A stretch of 64,000 nucleotides of DNA from Cellulomonas sp. Root485 (GCF_001426705.1 NZ_LMFC01000001.1:361789-425788), one strand, 5' to 3'; shown: positions 1 to 8,829, counted from the stretch's first letter. Numbers and translations: made by a program. The notes: generated by a model not told the origin, from the sequence alone.

Positions 1-2
1 TG

Positions 3-656
3 ACGGGACTGATGAAGCCGTTCGACCTGGAGGTCTGGTTCGGTGAGCGGGTCGCGGTGCTGGGCTCCAACGGGTCCGGGAAGTCGCACTTCCTGCGGCT
101 CCTGGCGGCCGGCGGCAGCGACCCGGGTCCCGAGCACGCGCCGGCCGACGACCTCCCGGTCGCTCCGGTGACGCACACCGGTCGGGTCGTGCTCGGCCCG
201 CGCGTGCGGCCGGGGTGGTTCGCGCAGAACCACGGGCACCCCGAGCTCGTCGGCCGGACGCTGCTGGAGATCCTGCACCGCGGCGAGGGGCACCGGGCAG
301 GGCTCGGCCGGGAGCAGGCCAGCAAGACGCTCGACCGGTACGAGCTCGTGGCCGCGGCCGAGCAGCGCTACGAGACGCTCTCGGGCGGTCAGCAGGCGCG
401 TCTGCAGATCCTCCTGCTCGAGCTCGGGGGAGCGACGCTGCTCCTGCTCGACGAGCCGACGGACAACCTCGACCTGCACTCCGCGGAGGCGCTCGAGACC
501 GGGCTGGCGGCGTTCGAGGGCACCGTGCTGGCGGTCACCCACGACCGCTGGTTCACCCGGACCTTCGACCGGTTCCTGGTGTTCGGCGCGGACGGCGAGG
601 TCGTCGAGACGCCGGAGCCCGTGTGGGACGTCGGCCGCGTCGACCGCGTGCGCTGA
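3..656 (+). CDS. ABC-F family ATPase, C-terminal part (5' end outside window)
   Basis: The frame is open to the left edge, so this is the 3' end of a longer gene; the ATG at 12 is probably internal. The visible part is one nucleotide-binding domain: Walker A GSNGSGKS (bases about 63-86), signature LSGGQQARLQ (about 380-409) and Walker B LLLLDEPTDNLD (about 440-476), followed by the switch His in THDRWF. The DEPTDNLD form and absence of membrane segments are typical of ABC-F proteins, soluble tandem ATPases that act on the ribosome (translation factors or antibiotic protection). Which ABC-F subgroup it belongs to cannot be decided without the first domain and linker. It converges on the LysE gene with a 3 bp gap. 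Confidence 0.85.
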   Translation, partial: TGLMKPFDLEVWFGERVAVLGSNGSGKSHFLRLLAAGGSDPGPEHAPADDLPVAPVTHTGRVVLGPRVRPGWFAQNHGHPELVGRTLLEILHRGEGHRAGLGREQASKTLDRYELVAAAEQRYETLSGGQQARLQILLLELGGATLLLLDEPTDNLDLHSAEALETGLAAFEGTVLAVTHDRWFTRTFDRFLVFGADGEVVETPEPVWDVGRVDRVR

Positions 657-659
657 CGC

Positions 660-1256
660 TCAGACCAGCAGCGTGACGGCGAGCGTCGCCATCACGACCG
701 CGATGACGATGTCGAGCACCTGCCACGCCCGCGGACGGGCGAACACCGGGCGCAGGTAGGTGGCGCCGAACCCGAGCGCGGCGAACCAGGTGATGCTCGC
801 GAGGACGGCCCCGGCGCCGAACACCCACGCGCCCGGGTCGTGCTGGTGGGCCAGCGACCCCAGGAGCACGACGGTGTCGAGGTAGACGTGCGGGTTGAGG
901 AACGTCAGCGCGAGGCACGTCGTCAGGACGGCTCCGAGGGAGGCCGGCCCGTCGGCGGCGGGGTCGAGACGTTCCGGTCGTCGAGCCCGCAGAGCCGCTC
1001 CGACGGCGAGCACCAGGAGGAACGCGGCCCCCGCGTACCGGGTCACGGTGAGGACGGCAGGGTTCTCGGTGACCAGCGCCCCCAGCCCCGCGATGCCGGC
1101 GGCGATGAGCAGGGCGTCCGCCGTGGCGCAGACGGCGACGACGGGCAGCACGTGCTCGCGGCGGATCCCCTGTCGCAGCACGAACGCGTTCTGGGCGCCG
1201 ATGGCGACGATGAGCGAGAGCGCGGTGAGGTAGCCCGAGAGGGCGGCGGCGGGCAT
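660..1256 (-). CDS. LysE/ArgO family basic amino acid exporter
   Basis: 198 aa, all hydrophobic helices (about six membrane segments), the usual size of LysE-family exporters. The N-terminal motif IGAQNAFVLRQG (residues about 18-29) is the family hallmark, and NPHVYLD further on is also conserved in LysE/ArgO. The family exports L-lysine and L-arginine across the cytoplasmic membrane and prevents toxic accumulation during growth on peptides. It is divergently arranged with a LysG/ArgP-type LysR regulator, the same organisation as lysE-lysG in Corynebacterium, which supports basic amino acids as substrate. The ATG at 1256 is the natural start; substrate is inferred from family and context only. 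Confidence 0.9.
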   Translation of the reverse strand: MPAAALSGYLTALSLIVAIGAQNAFVLRQGIRREHVLPVVAVCATADALLIAAGIAGLGALVTENPAVLTVTRYAGAAFLLVLAVGAALRARRPERLDPAADGPASLGAVLTTCLALTFLNPHVYLDTVVLLGSLAHQHDPGAWVFGAGAVLASITWFAALGFGATYLRPVFARPRAWQVLDIVIAVVMATLAVTLLV

Positions 1257-1282
1257 GACGACGACGGTAGGCGGCTCGCTGA

Positions 1283-1310
1283 TCTGTAGTCCAGTTCATG
1301 GTTCTACAGA
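1283..1310. promoter_or_regulatory. Inverted repeat TCTGTAG-N14-CTACAGA between lysE and its LysR regulator
   Basis: Perfect 7-bp arms at 1283-1289 and 1304-1310 lie in the 72-bp divergent gap. LysR-type proteins usually bind such interrupted dyads to activate the divergent target and repress themselves, so this is the best candidate operator for the regulator encoded at 1329. Binding is inferred. Confidence 0.5.
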
Positions 1311-1315
1311 AGCGT

Positions 1316-1321
1316 TAGGAT
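1316..1321 (+). promoter_or_regulatory. Putative -10 box (TAGGAT) of a leaderless LysR mRNA
   Basis: TAGGAT ends 7 nt before the GTG at 1329, so transcription would begin at or near the start codon. No Shine-Dalgarno sequence precedes this GTG. No convincing -35 box is visible, compatible with regulation through the adjacent dyad. Confidence 0.45.
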
Positions 1322-1328
1322 CATTCAT

Positions 1329-2264
1329 GTGGCCTTCGATGTGGATCAGCTGAGCGCCCTCGCCGCCGTCGTGCACGAGGGGAGCTTCGACGCGGCAGCG
1401 CAGCGTCTGCACGTGACCCCGTCGGCCGTCAGCCAGCGCATCAAGGCACTCGAGCAGCAGGTCGGACGCGTGCTGGTGCTCCGGACGCGACCCTGCCGGC
1501 CCACCGACGACGGCGAGGTGCTCGTCCGGCTCGCCGGCCAGATGGAGCTGCTCGGGCGCGACGCCCTGGCGCAGCTGGTGCCGGCTCCGGGTGGCTCCCG
1601 CGCCGCACCGTCGACCCGGCGGCTGCCCGTCGCGGTGAACGACGACTCGATGTCCACGTGGTTCCCTGCCGCCGTCGCCGACCTTCCTGCGGACGTCCTG
1701 CTGGACCTGCGGCGCGAGGACCAGGAGCTCTCCGCCGACCTGCTGCGGGACGGCACCGTGATGGCCGCCGTCACCGCGGATCCGCGCGCTGTCCAGGGCT
1801 GTCGCGTCCGCCGCCTGGGCGCGATGCGCTATCTGGCGGTCGCGGCGCCCGACCGCCGGGACCGCTGGTTCGCCGACGGGCTGGGGGCGGAGGTCTTCGC
1901 CGCAGCCCCGTTGCTGGCGTTCAACCGCGAGGATGGCCTGCAGGAACGCTTCGTGGCCTCCGTCGTGGGTCGTCGCACGGTGACACCCCACGTCCACTAC
2001 GTGCCGTCGCAGTCGGCCTTCGTGGGGCTGGTCCAGGCGGGGCTCGGGTGGGGGATGGTGCCGGAGGTCGCGGCCACCCCGCTGATAGCGGCCGGGGCGC
2101 TCGTCGAGATCCGGGCCGGCCGCTCCCTGGACGTGCCGCTGTACTGGCAGCACTGGGCGCTGCGTACCCCGACCCTGGACGACCTGACGGAGCGCGTGGT
2201 GCGGGCTGCCGCGCAGGCGCTCCGACCGGTGCGCAGGCACGGTCCGCCGTCGACAGCGGGCTGA
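1329..2264 (+). CDS. LysR family transcriptional regulator, LysG/ArgP type
   Basis: 311 aa from a GTG start (AFDVDQLSALAAVV). The N-terminal winged helix-turn-helix covers residues about 4-62, with the recognition region DAAAQRLHVTPSAVSQRIKALE; ArgP/LysG proteins share the feature of sampling amino acids through a C-terminal periplasmic-binding-like domain (about 90-300). An overlapping ATG at 1327 is in another frame and is not the start. Divergent transcription from a LysE exporter is the classical lysG-lysE pair, in which the regulator activates the exporter when lysine or arginine accumulates. Function in this organism is inferred. Confidence 0.88.
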   Translation: MAFDVDQLSALAAVVHEGSFDAAAQRLHVTPSAVSQRIKALEQQVGRVLVLRTRPCRPTDDGEVLVRLAGQMELLGRDALAQLVPAPGGSRAAPSTRRLPVAVNDDSMSTWFPAAVADLPADVLLDLRREDQELSADLLRDGTVMAAVTADPRAVQGCRVRRLGAMRYLAVAAPDRRDRWFADGLGAEVFAAAPLLAFNREDGLQERFVASVVGRRTVTPHVHYVPSQSAFVGLVQAGLGWGMVPEVAATPLIAAGALVEIRAGRSLDVPLYWQHWALRTPTLDDLTERVVRAAAQALRPVRRHGPPSTAG

Positions 2265-2299
2265 CGGTCCGAGGATGGAGGGTGGCGCAGTCCCGCGTT

Positions 2300-2329
2300 T
2301 TGACCCTCCGCGGCACTGCCAGGTAATCT
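2300..2329 (+). promoter_or_regulatory. Sigma-70-type promoter of rplM-rpsI
   Basis: TTGACC (2300-2305), 18-bp spacer, TAATCT (2324-2329). It is one of the best consensus matches in the window, suiting a highly expressed ribosomal protein operon. A transcript starting near 2336 would carry a leader of about 170 nt before rplM. Confidence 0.7.
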
Positions 2330-2335
2330 TGTGAG

Positions 2336-2505
2336 TCGTTGTGCGTCCCCGTTCCAATGCCGGTGTACTCAGCACCGAGCCAGAACGGCAGGGCCGGTGC
2401 GTTCCCGCTCGCCGCCTGGATGCCGACGAGAGCATTCATCGGCGGACCCGCACCCTGCGGAGTCCCGCCGCGACAAGATTCGCAACGAAACGAAGGCTGA
2501 CGACC
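2336..2505 (+). promoter_or_regulatory. Structured 5' leader of the rplM-rpsI mRNA
   Basis: About 170 nt without a convincing gene. A long-range pairing is visible: GCAGG...GTGCG around 2388-2401 with CGCACCCTGC at 2449-2458, a 10-bp helix with a small bulge. Inside it CGCCG (about 2410-2414) can pair with CGGCG before 2446. Autogenous control by L13 or S9 through a leader is known in other bacteria; here it is only a possibility. Confidence 0.4.
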
Positions 2506-2955
2506 GTGCGCACGTACACCCCGAAGCCCGGCGACGTCGAGCGGACCTGGCACATCATCGACGCGAACGATGTCGTCCTGGGTCGCCTGGCCACACATGT
2601 GGCCACGTTGCTGCGCGGCAAGCACAAGGCAACCTTTGCTCCCCACGTCGACGGCGGTGACTTCGTCATCGTCATCAACGCGAGCAAGGTGGCACTGACC
2701 GGCAACAAGCGCGAGAACAAGCTCGCGTACCGCCACTCCGGATACCCGGGTGGCCTGCGCGCCGTGGCCTACTCCGACCTCCTGGAGAAGCACCCCGAGC
2801 GCGCGATCGAGAAGGCTGTCCGCGGCATGCTCCCCAAGAGCTCGCTCGCGCGTCAGCAGCTCACCAAGCTCAAGGTCTACGCCGGTGCCGAGCACCCGCA
2901 CGCGGCGCAGCAGCCGAAGCCCTTCGAGATCACCCAGGTCTCTCAGCAGGCGTGA
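2506..2955 (+). CDS. rplM: 50S ribosomal protein L13
   Basis: 149 aa from the GTG at 2506 ([19 protein letters not shown]), the usual actinobacterial L13 start and length. The frame stays open upstream to 2341, but that extension resembles no L13 and belongs to the leader. Conserved L13 elements are visible: the N-terminal [16 protein letters not shown] and the motif [12 protein letters not shown]13 is an early-assembling protein of the large subunit that binds 23S rRNA. It is followed after 38 bp by rpsI, the universal rplM-rpsI operon. Confidence 0.97.
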   Translation: MRTYTPKPGDVERTWHIIDANDVVLGRLATHVATLLRGKHKATFAPHVDGGDFVIVINASKVALTGNKRENKLAYRHSGYPGGLRAVAYSDLLEKHPERAIEKAVRGMLPKSSLARQQLTKLKVYAGAEHPHAAQQPKPFEITQVSQQA

Positions 2956-2993
2956 GCCGGCTGAGTACAGAGAACAAGGACGCGAGGACACCA

Positions 2994-3482
2994 GTGGCAG
3001 AGACCACGGTCGACATCGACCTCGAGGGCGATGACACCCCCACCAGCTACACCTCCGAGACGGTTGCCCCGACGGGCCGCGGTCAGAGCATCACGGCACC
3101 CGCGAACGCCCTCGGCCGTCGCAAGGAGGCCATCGCGCGCGTGCGCCTGGTCCCCGGAACCGGCCAGTGGAAGGTCAACGGGCGCACGCTCGAGGACTAC
3201 TTCCCGAACAAGGTGCACCAGCAGCTCGTGAACTCCCCGTTCAAGCTGGTCGACGTCGAGGGTCGCTTCGACGTCGTCGCCCGCATCACCGGCGGTGGCG
3301 TGAGCGGCCAGGCCGGCGCGCTGCGCCTGGGCATCGCCCGTGCGCTGAACGCGATCGACGAGGAGCACAACCGCCCGGCCCTGAAGAAGGCCGGCTTCCT
3401 GACCCGCGACGCCCGCGTCGTGGAGCGCAAGAAGGCCGGTCTCAAGAAGGCCCGCAAGGCTCCGCAGTACTCGAAGCGCTGA
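2994..3482 (+). CDS. rpsI: 30S ribosomal protein S9
   Basis: 162 aa from GTG 2994, preceded by an AAGGA/GCGAGG purine stretch. An N-terminal acidic, low-complexity extension of about 38 residues ([12 protein letters not shown]...) precedes the conserved core that starts at [14 protein letters not shown]; such extensions are common in actinobacterial S9. The C terminus ends [12 protein letters not shown], the invariant positively charged tail whose terminal Arg contacts P-site tRNA in the small subunit. Cotranscribed with rplM and followed by a strong hairpin. Confidence 0.97.
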   Translation: MAETTVDIDLEGDDTPTSYTSETVAPTGRGQSITAPANALGRRKEAIARVRLVPGTGQWKVNGRTLEDYFPNKVHQQLVNSPFKLVDVEGRFDVVARITGGGVSGQAGALRLGIARALNAIDEEHNRPALKKAGFLTRDARVVERKKAGLKKARKAPQYSKR

Positions 3483-3497
3483 TCTTCGCGCCTCGGC

Positions 3498-3537
3498 CCG
3501 ATGGCCCCGCCGGTCTCACGACCAGCGGGGCCATCGG
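3498..3537 (+). terminator. Hairpin terminator after rpsI
   Basis: A perfect 13-bp stem (3498-3510 with 3525-3537) encloses a loop that can extend the stem with GGTC/GACC. No T-tract follows, as is usual for terminator hairpins in high-GC actinobacteria. Confidence 0.7.
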
Positions 3538-3606
3538 CACGTCTGCAACCATCAGCAAGGACGTGCGAGGGCTCCCCGGGGCACCTCAGGACGAAGGAGT
3601 CTGACC

Positions 3607-4956
3607 ATGGGCCGACTGTTCGGTACCGACGGCGTGCGTGGGCTCGCCAACCGGGACGTCACCGCTGAGCTCGCGCTCGACCTCTCGGTCGCGGCCGCGC
3701 ACGTGCTGGGCTCGCTCGGCGAGTTCGAAGGGCACCGCCCCCGGGCGATCGTCGGGCGCGACAGCCGGGCGTCGGGGGAGTTCCTCGCCGCAGCGGTGTC
3801 CGCGGGGCTCGCCTCGGCGGGCATCGACGTCAACAACGTGGGCGTGCTGCCGACACCCGCGGTGGCGTTCCTGACCGCGGAGCTCGGGGTGGACATCGGC
3901 GTCGTCCTGTCCGCGTCGCACAACCCCATGCCGGACAACGGCATCAAGTTCCTGTCCCGCGGCGGGCACAAGCTCGACGACGAGCTCGAGGCCGCCATCG
4001 AGGCGCGCATGGGCGAGGACTGGGAGCGGCCGCTCGGCGGGGACGTCGGGCGCATCCGGGTCGACACCGGGCGTGCCGGCGAGCAGTACATCGAGCACCT
4101 CGTCGGCACCATCGACGTGCCGCTGGCCGGTCTGCGCATCGCGGTCGACTGTGCGAACGGTGCGGCGAGCGAGGTCGGTCCCGCGACGCTGCGGGCGGCG
4201 GGCGCGGACGTCGTCGTCATCAACGCCTCGCCCGACGGTCGCAACATCAACGAGAAGTGCGGGTCCACGCACCCCGAGCAGCTCCAGGCCGCCGTCGTGG
4301 CCTCCGGGGCGGACCTCGGGGTGGCCTTCGACGGGGACGCCGACAGGTGCCTCGCCGTCGACGCGTCGGGTGCGCTGGTGGACGGCGACCAGATCATGGG
4401 GATCCTCGCGATCGCGATGCGCGACCGCGGTGACCTCGTGGCCGACACGCTGGTCACCACCGTCATGAGCAACCTCGGCCTGAAGATCGCGATGACGCAG
4501 GCCGGGATCGCCACGATCGACACCGCGGTCGGCGACCGGTACGTGCTCGAGGCCATGCGTGCCGGGGGCTACTCCCTCGGCGGCGAGCAGTCCGGGCACA
4601 TCATCATGGCGGCGCACGCGACCACCGGCGACGGCGTGCTGACGGCGCTCCAGCTGGCCGCACGCGTCGCCGCGACCGGGACCACGATCGCCGACCTCGC
4701 GGGGGTCGTCCGGCGGCTGCCGCAGACCCTGGTCAACGTGCCGGGGGTCGACAAGCGCCGGGCGTCGACGGACGAGTCGCTGCTCGACGCCGTGCGGACC
4801 GCCGAGTCGGACCTCGGCAGCACCGGGCGCGTGCTCCTGCGCTCGTCGGGCACCGAGGACCTGGTCCGTGTCATGGTCGAGGCGGGCACGCAGGCGGAGG
4901 CGGACCGGGTGGCGCACGAGCTGGCCGACGTCGTCCTGCACCGGCTGGCGCTGTAG
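3607..4956 (+). CDS. glmM: Phosphoglucosamine mutase
   Basis: 449 aa, full length for GlmM. It converts glucosamine-6-phosphate to glucosamine-1-phosphate, the step after GlmS on the way to UDP-GlcNAc and peptidoglycan. The catalytic phosphoserine loop [17 protein letters not shown] lies near residue 100, the metal-binding loop FDGDADR near residue 243, and the C-terminal phosphate-binding motif [13 protein letters not shown] near 410. Start ATG 3607 has the purine-rich GAAGGAG upstream. It sits behind rpsI, a conserved actinobacterial arrangement, and its stop overlaps the deformylase start (TAGTG). Confidence 0.97.
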   Translation: MGRLFGTDGVRGLANRDVTAELALDLSVAAAHVLGSLGEFEGHRPRAIVGRDSRASGEFLAAAVSAGLASAGIDVNNVGVLPTPAVAFLTAELGVDIGVVLSASHNPMPDNGIKFLSRGGHKLDDELEAAIEARMGEDWERPLGGDVGRIRVDTGRAGEQYIEHLVGTIDVPLAGLRIAVDCANGAASEVGPATLRAAGADVVVINASPDGRNINEKCGSTHPEQLQAAVVASGADLGVAFDGDADRCLAVDASGALVDGDQIMGILAIAMRDRGDLVADTLVTTVMSNLGLKIAMTQAGIATIDTAVGDRYVLEAMRAGGYSLGGEQSGHIIMAAHATTGDGVLTALQLAARVAATGTTIADLAGVVRRLPQTLVNVPGVDKRRASTDESLLDAVRTAESDLGSTGRVLLRSSGTEDLVRVMVEAGTQAEADRVAHELADVVLHRLAL

Positions 4957-5621
4957 TGCCGTCCGGGCCCCAGTGGGACCAGGCGCTGCGTGACGTGGCG
5001 CTCTGGATCATCGAGTCCGGCACGCGCTCCGACGACGGGGTCGCGCCCATCGTCCAGGCGGGGCACCCCGCGCTGCGGGCGGTGGCGACGCCGTACGACG
5101 GCCAGCTCTCGGACGAGGAGCTGGCGGCGCTCCTCGACGTGATGCACCGGACGATGCGGGCGGCGCCCGGCGTCGGTCTCGCGGCTCCCCAGCTCGGGCT
5201 GCCGGTGGCGCTCGCGGTGCTCGAGGACCCGGGCTCCCTCTCCGAGGAGCACGCGGAGGTCCGGGAGCGTGAGCCGCTGCCCTACCAGGTGCTCGTGAAC
5301 CCGCAGTACACGCCGGTGGGCGACGAGCGGGTCGGCTTCTACGAGGGCTGCCTGAGCGTCGTCGGCTACCAGGCCGTGGTCGCCCGGGCGCGGCACGTCC
5401 ACCTCACCGGGACCGACGAGCACGGTGCCGCGGTCGACGAGATCGTGGGCGGCTGGTCCGCGCGCATCGTCCAGCACGAGACCGACCACCTCGCCGGGAC
5501 CCTGTACCTGGACCGTGCCGAGCTGCGCTCGCTCGCAGCGTCGGACGAGTTCGGCGCCCGGTGGGCGGCGGAGCCGAAGCCGGCCGCCGCAGCCCGGGCG
5601 CTCGACTTCCCGCTGGACTGA
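4956..5621 (+). CDS. def: Peptide deformylase
   Basis: 221 aa from a GTG that overlaps the glmM stop by 1 nt. All three deformylase motifs are present: GVGLAAPQLG (motif 1), EGCLSV (motif 2, metal-binding Cys) and QHETDHLAGTLY (motif 3, HExxH with catalytic Glu). The enzyme removes the formyl group from nascent N-terminal Met. An N-terminal extension of about 30 residues precedes the core, and a C-terminal tail of about 30 follows it; both are common in actinobacterial type III-like deformylases. Translational coupling to glmM is suggested by the overlap. Confidence 0.93.
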   Translation: MPSGPQWDQALRDVALWIIESGTRSDDGVAPIVQAGHPALRAVATPYDGQLSDEELAALLDVMHRTMRAAPGVGLAAPQLGLPVALAVLEDPGSLSEEHAEVREREPLPYQVLVNPQYTPVGDERVGFYEGCLSVVGYQAVVARARHVHLTGTDEHGAAVDEIVGGWSARIVQHETDHLAGTLYLDRAELRSLAASDEFGARWAAEPKPAAAARALDFPLD

Positions 5622-5640
5622 GGGGGTTCCCCGGGGGGAG

Positions 5641-5712
5641 TCGGGGTCCGCCTGGGGGATGATTCGGGGCTGCACCAGGGATGAACCGGGGGTCACCCCT
5701 ATGTATCCGGGG
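5641..5712 (+). repeat. Four phased YCGGGG boxes upstream of dedA
   Basis: YCGGGG boxes end at 5646, 5669, 5691 and 5712, that is 23, 22 and 21 bp apart, about two helical turns. The middle two belong to a longer unit GGGATGA-NN-CGGGG (5656-5669 and 5678-5691), and the last is ATGTATCCGGGG. Regular phasing suggests cooperative binding of a regulator or a bent promoter; no known motif was matched. Confidence 0.45.
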
Positions 5713-5787
5713 CGCACCGCGACTTACCTTTGAAGCACGACACCGGGCGGATCACCACGCGGTGCACGACGCAGGAGCTGATGTCAC

Positions 5788-6489
5788 GTGCTGGAGGGGT
5801 GGGCCCTGGCCCTCGTAGGTTCCCCGTGGATCTTCGTCGTGCTCTATCTGTTCGCCACCATCGACGGGTTCTTCCCGCCGATCCCCAGCGAGTCGATCGT
5901 CATCGCGCTGTCCGCGGTGGCCATGACGGAGGGCACGCCGAACCTGGCACTGATCATGCTGGTCGCCGCGGCCGGTGCGTGGACGGGGGACCAGATCGCG
6001 TACCAGATCGGCACCAAGGTCAAGGTGCGCGAGCTGCGCTTCCTGCGGTCCCCGCGGGGCCAGGCGGCCGTCGACTGGGCGGAGAACGCGCTGGCGAACC
6101 GCGGGGCGGCGTTCATCATCGCGGCCCGCTACATCCCGATCGGCCGCGTCGCCGTGAACATGACCGCGGGCGCGGTCGGCTACAGCCGGCGCCGTTTCAT
6201 GTGGCTCACGGCCATCGCGGCCGTCACCTGGGGCTGCTACTCGGCGCTCATCGGGATCGGTGCCGGGGCTTGGCTCCACGACCACACGCTCGTCGCCGTG
6301 GCTGTCGGCGTCGTCGGTGGGCTGGCGATCGGTCTGGTCGTCGACTGGGTGCTGCGCAAGCTCACCCACCACCGCCCGGCCCCGGAGGCGAGCGCACCAG
6401 CGCTCCGCGTGGCCGACGAGTCGGACGCGCCCCGGGTCGAGACGACTGCTCCGGTCACAGGACGCTCACGATCCGACCCCGCTGCCTAA
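5788..6489 (+). CDS. DedA family membrane protein (VTT domain)
   Basis: 233 aa from GTG 5788, preceded by GGAG at 5774-5777. The family motifs are clear: FPPIPSE near residue 29, a central GDQIAYQIG, then RYIPIGRVAVNMTAGA and the final FMWLTAIAAVTWGCY, with about four to five membrane segments. DedA proteins act in the cytoplasmic membrane, and several are implicated in flipping or recycling of undecaprenyl phosphate or phospholipids; the exact substrate here is unknown. The cytoplasmic tail after residue 195 is charged and of low complexity. It is monocistronic, behind the phased box array. Confidence 0.88.
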   Translation: MLEGWALALVGSPWIFVVLYLFATIDGFFPPIPSESIVIALSAVAMTEGTPNLALIMLVAAAGAWTGDQIAYQIGTKVKVRELRFLRSPRGQAAVDWAENALANRGAAFIIAARYIPIGRVAVNMTAGAVGYSRRRFMWLTAIAAVTWGCYSALIGIGAGAWLHDHTLVAVAVGVVGGLAIGLVVDWVLRKLTHHRPAPEASAPALRVADESDAPRVETTAPVTGRSRSDPAA

Positions 6490-6627
6490 CGATCCGGTAT
6501 CACTGCGTCATTTCGCCCATGACTGTGCTTACTCTCTGACTGTGTCGACGTCGCGGTCGGCGCTCCCGTGCCTCACCACACCCCCGGGGGTGTCCATCGG
6601 CATGGGTCGATGCAGACAGGGGGCGAG

Positions 6628-7227
6628 ATGGACGTGCGTGCGCGGTGGGTCGCCGGTCTCGCGCTGCCCGCTGCCCTCCTGCTGGGCCTCGCTGCGTGCA
6701 GCGCCGCCCCGGCCGAGACCGCACAGGACGCACCCACCGCGGTCGTCGTCGGCGCCGCCGACTGCCTCTCCTCCCAGGTGCTCGCAGACCTGGGCCTGGT
6801 GGCGGCCGGAACGTCCGGCCGCACGGGCACCCCGCACGCGGACGCCCCCGAGGCCGGCCGTGTGCCCGACGACTTCGTGCCGGTCAGCGTGGTCGTGTGC
6901 GCGCCGGGCGGCACCCTGCAGGACTCGTCCGGGACCTGGGTGGCGCTGACCGCGAGCCGACGCGAGGGCGACCTGGACCCGCTCGTGGCGGCGCTGCGTC
7001 GGCCGTCCGCGCAGCACGGTGGGACGTGCAGCAGCGCCGCGGTGGTGCCGCCGTCCCTCTGGCTCGTCGACGCCCTGGGCCGCGCGATCCGGCCGGTGTG
7101 GCCGACGGACCGGTGCGGTTCCCCGCAGGAGACGGTGACCGCCGCCCTGGACGCGCTCGAGGAGACCGACCACGAGCAGTACCCCGTCCGGCTCGTGATC
7201 CCGGCGGAGCCGACAGCGCAGCGGTGA
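6628..7227 (+). CDS. Putative lipoprotein, function unknown
   Basis: 199 aa from the ATG at 6628, chosen because AGGGGGCG lies about 8 nt upstream and the protein then begins with a compact signal peptide. The lipobox is LLGLAAC with Cys24, so the mature protein should be lipid-anchored on the outer face of the membrane. The mature part has four further Cys (DCLSS, VVVC, TCSSA, DRCGS), possibly forming two disulfides, and no recognised domain. The frame stays open upstream to 6568, which would only add a hydrophilic N terminus. It converges on the CoaA fusion gene with a 9-bp gap. Confidence 0.6.
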   Translation: MDVRARWVAGLALPAALLLGLAACSAAPAETAQDAPTAVVVGAADCLSSQVLADLGLVAAGTSGRTGTPHADAPEAGRVPDDFVPVSVVVCAPGGTLQDSSGTWVALTASRREGDLDPLVAALRRPSAQHGGTCSSAAVVPPSLWLVDALGRAIRPVWPTDRCGSPQETVTAALDALEETDHEQYPVRLVIPAEPTAQR

Positions 7228-7236
7228 GCCGAGGCC

Positions 7237-8817
7237 CTACAGCTTGCGCAGCCGGACCCGCTCCACCGCGTGGTCGCTGTCCTTGGTCAGCACCAGGGTG
7301 GCGCGGCTGCGGGTGGGCAGGATGTTCTGCACGAGGTTGGGCTGGTTGATCGAGTCCCAGATCCGCTCGGCCCGCTCCACGGCCTCGTCGTCGGACAGCG
7401 CGGCGTACCGGTGGAAGTACGACTCGGGCCGGGCGAACGCGGTCTGGCGCAGCGCGAGGAAGCGGTCCACGTACCAGCGTCGGACGTCGCTCGTGCGGGC
7501 GTCGACGTAGATCGAGAAGTCGAAGAAGTCGCTCACCGCCAGGTTCGACGTGCCCTCGGCGGTCGGCCGGGCCGGCTGCAGGACGTTGAGGCCCTCGACG
7601 ATCAGCACGTCGGGGCGGTTCACCACGATCTCGCGTCCCGGGAGGATGTCGTAGGTGAGGTGGTCGTAGACGGGCACCCGGACCTCCGGGCGGCCCGCCT
7701 TGACCTTGGAGACGAAGCGGAGCAGGGCCCGGCGGTCGTAGGACTCGGGGAAGCCCTTGCGTCCCATGAGCCCGCGGCGCTCGAGCTCGGCGTTGGGGTA
7801 GAGGAAGCCGTCGGTGGTGATCAGCTGGACCCGCGGTGTCGCGGGCCACCGCGCGAGCAGCTCGCGCAGGAGCCGCGCGGTGGTCGACTTGCCGACGGCC
7901 ACGGAGCCGGCCACGCCGATCACGAACGGGGTCCCGCCGACGTCCTCGCGCAGGAACGTGCTCGACGCGGCGTGCAGGCCACGGGTGGCCTCGATGTGCA
8001 GGTCGAGCAGCCGGGAGATCGGGCGGTAGATGGCGTCGACCTCGGCCAGGTCGATCGGGTCCCCGAGGCCGGCCAGGCGTTCGACGTCGGCGTCGGTCAG
8101 CGGCAGCGGGGTGGAGGCGGAGAGCCGGGTCCACGCGTCGCGGTCGAGGTCGACGTAGGGCGACGCCGGTGCGACCGCGGCGCGACGGGGCGCGTCCATG
8201 ACCGGCACGCGGTCGACGCTGGTCGTCGCGCCGAACCCCGCGAGCACCGCCCGGACCCCCGCGTCGAACTCCGTGCGTGCTGCCTCCGTCGGGGCGACCC
8301 GGCCGGGCTCGGACTGCAGGATCTCCGTCATGACCCAGCCGTGGACCTGGGACCAGATGCTGCGCGCGATCGTCTCGGTGTCGCCGGTCAGCTCGCCGCG
8401 GTCGACGGCGTCCTGCGTGCGGGCGATGTGGTCCTCGAGCGACAGGGCGCCGCGCTGCGCCGAGGCGTCGGTGGCGTCGTTGCCCGTGATGCTCGGCGCG
8501 AACATCACCGTGTACTCCAGCGGGTGCACGAGTGCCCAGTCCCGGTACGCGTGCGACCCGCGCAGCAGCCGCTCGACGCCGTGGAGCTCATCGACCGGCG
8601 TGAGGGCGCGGTCGAGCCCGGCGAACGCCTCCATGATCGCCGCGTCGACGAGCGCCGCCTTGCTGCCGAAGTGCGTGTACACCCCGATGGTCGAGCAGCC
8701 CGAGAGCGCGGCGACCCGACGCACGGTGAGGGCCGCCGGCCCCTCGGTACCGAGGATCCTGACCGTCTCGGCCAGGATCCGGTCACGGAGGGGCAGCGTT
8801 GACGTCGCTGTGGTCAC
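7237..8817 (-). CDS. coaA: TetR-type regulator fused to type I pantothenate kinase (CoaA)
   Basis: One uninterrupted 526-codon frame. Residues 1-200 are a TetR-family protein: helix-turn-helix at about 30-60 ([22 protein letters not shown]) and a helical ligand domain to about 195. Residues 207-526 are a complete CoaA of about 320 aa with P-loop [12 protein letters not shown] (301-312), [11 protein letters not shown] and VEGLNVLQ. CoaA phosphorylates pantothenate, the first committed step of CoA synthesis. Met207 (ATG at 8199) could start a separate CoaA, but nothing resembling a Shine-Dalgarno lies before it (CGCGTGCCGGTC), so a fusion is the simpler reading. The GTG start at 8817 sits just behind a palindromic operator. 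A sequencing frameshift that removed a TetR stop is unlikely because both domains share one frame, but a missed stop cannot be excluded. Confidence 0.85.
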   Translation of the reverse strand: MTTATSTLPLRDRILAETVRILGTEGPAALTVRRVAALSGCSTIGVYTHFGSKAALVDAAIMEAFAGLDRALTPVDELHGVERLLRGSHAYRDWALVHPLEYTVMFAPSITGNDATDASAQRGALSLEDHIARTQDAVDRGELTGDTETIARSIWSQVHGWVMTEILQSEPGRVAPTEAARTEFDAGVRAVLAGFGATTSVDRVPVMDAPRRAAVAPASPYVDLDRDAWTRLSASTPLPLTDADVERLAGLGDPIDLAEVDAIYRPISRLLDLHIEATRGLHAASSTFLREDVGGTPFVIGVAGSVAVGKSTTARLLRELLARWPATPRVQLITTDGFLYPNAELERRGLMGRKGFPESYDRRALLRFVSKVKAGRPEVRVPVYDHLTYDILPGREIVVNRPDVLIVEGLNVLQPARPTAEGTSNLAVSDFFDFSIYVDARTSDVRRWYVDRFLALRQTAFARPESYFHRYAALSDDEAVERAERIWDSINQPNLVQNILPTRSRATLVLTKDSDHAVERVRLRKL

Positions 8818-8823
8818 ATCACT

Positions 8824-8829
8824 ACGTTA
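8824..8829 (-). promoter_or_regulatory. Putative -10 (TAACGT) of a leaderless TetR-coaA mRNA
   Basis: On the minus strand TAACGT is followed by 6 nt and then the GTG start at 8817. It overlaps the palindrome at 8825-8840. Confidence 0.5.

Noticed and set aside
8197..8199. Separate coaA gene starting at Met207
   Set aside because: Possible, but no Shine-Dalgarno is present and the frame is continuous with the TetR part, so it is only mentioned as an alternative.
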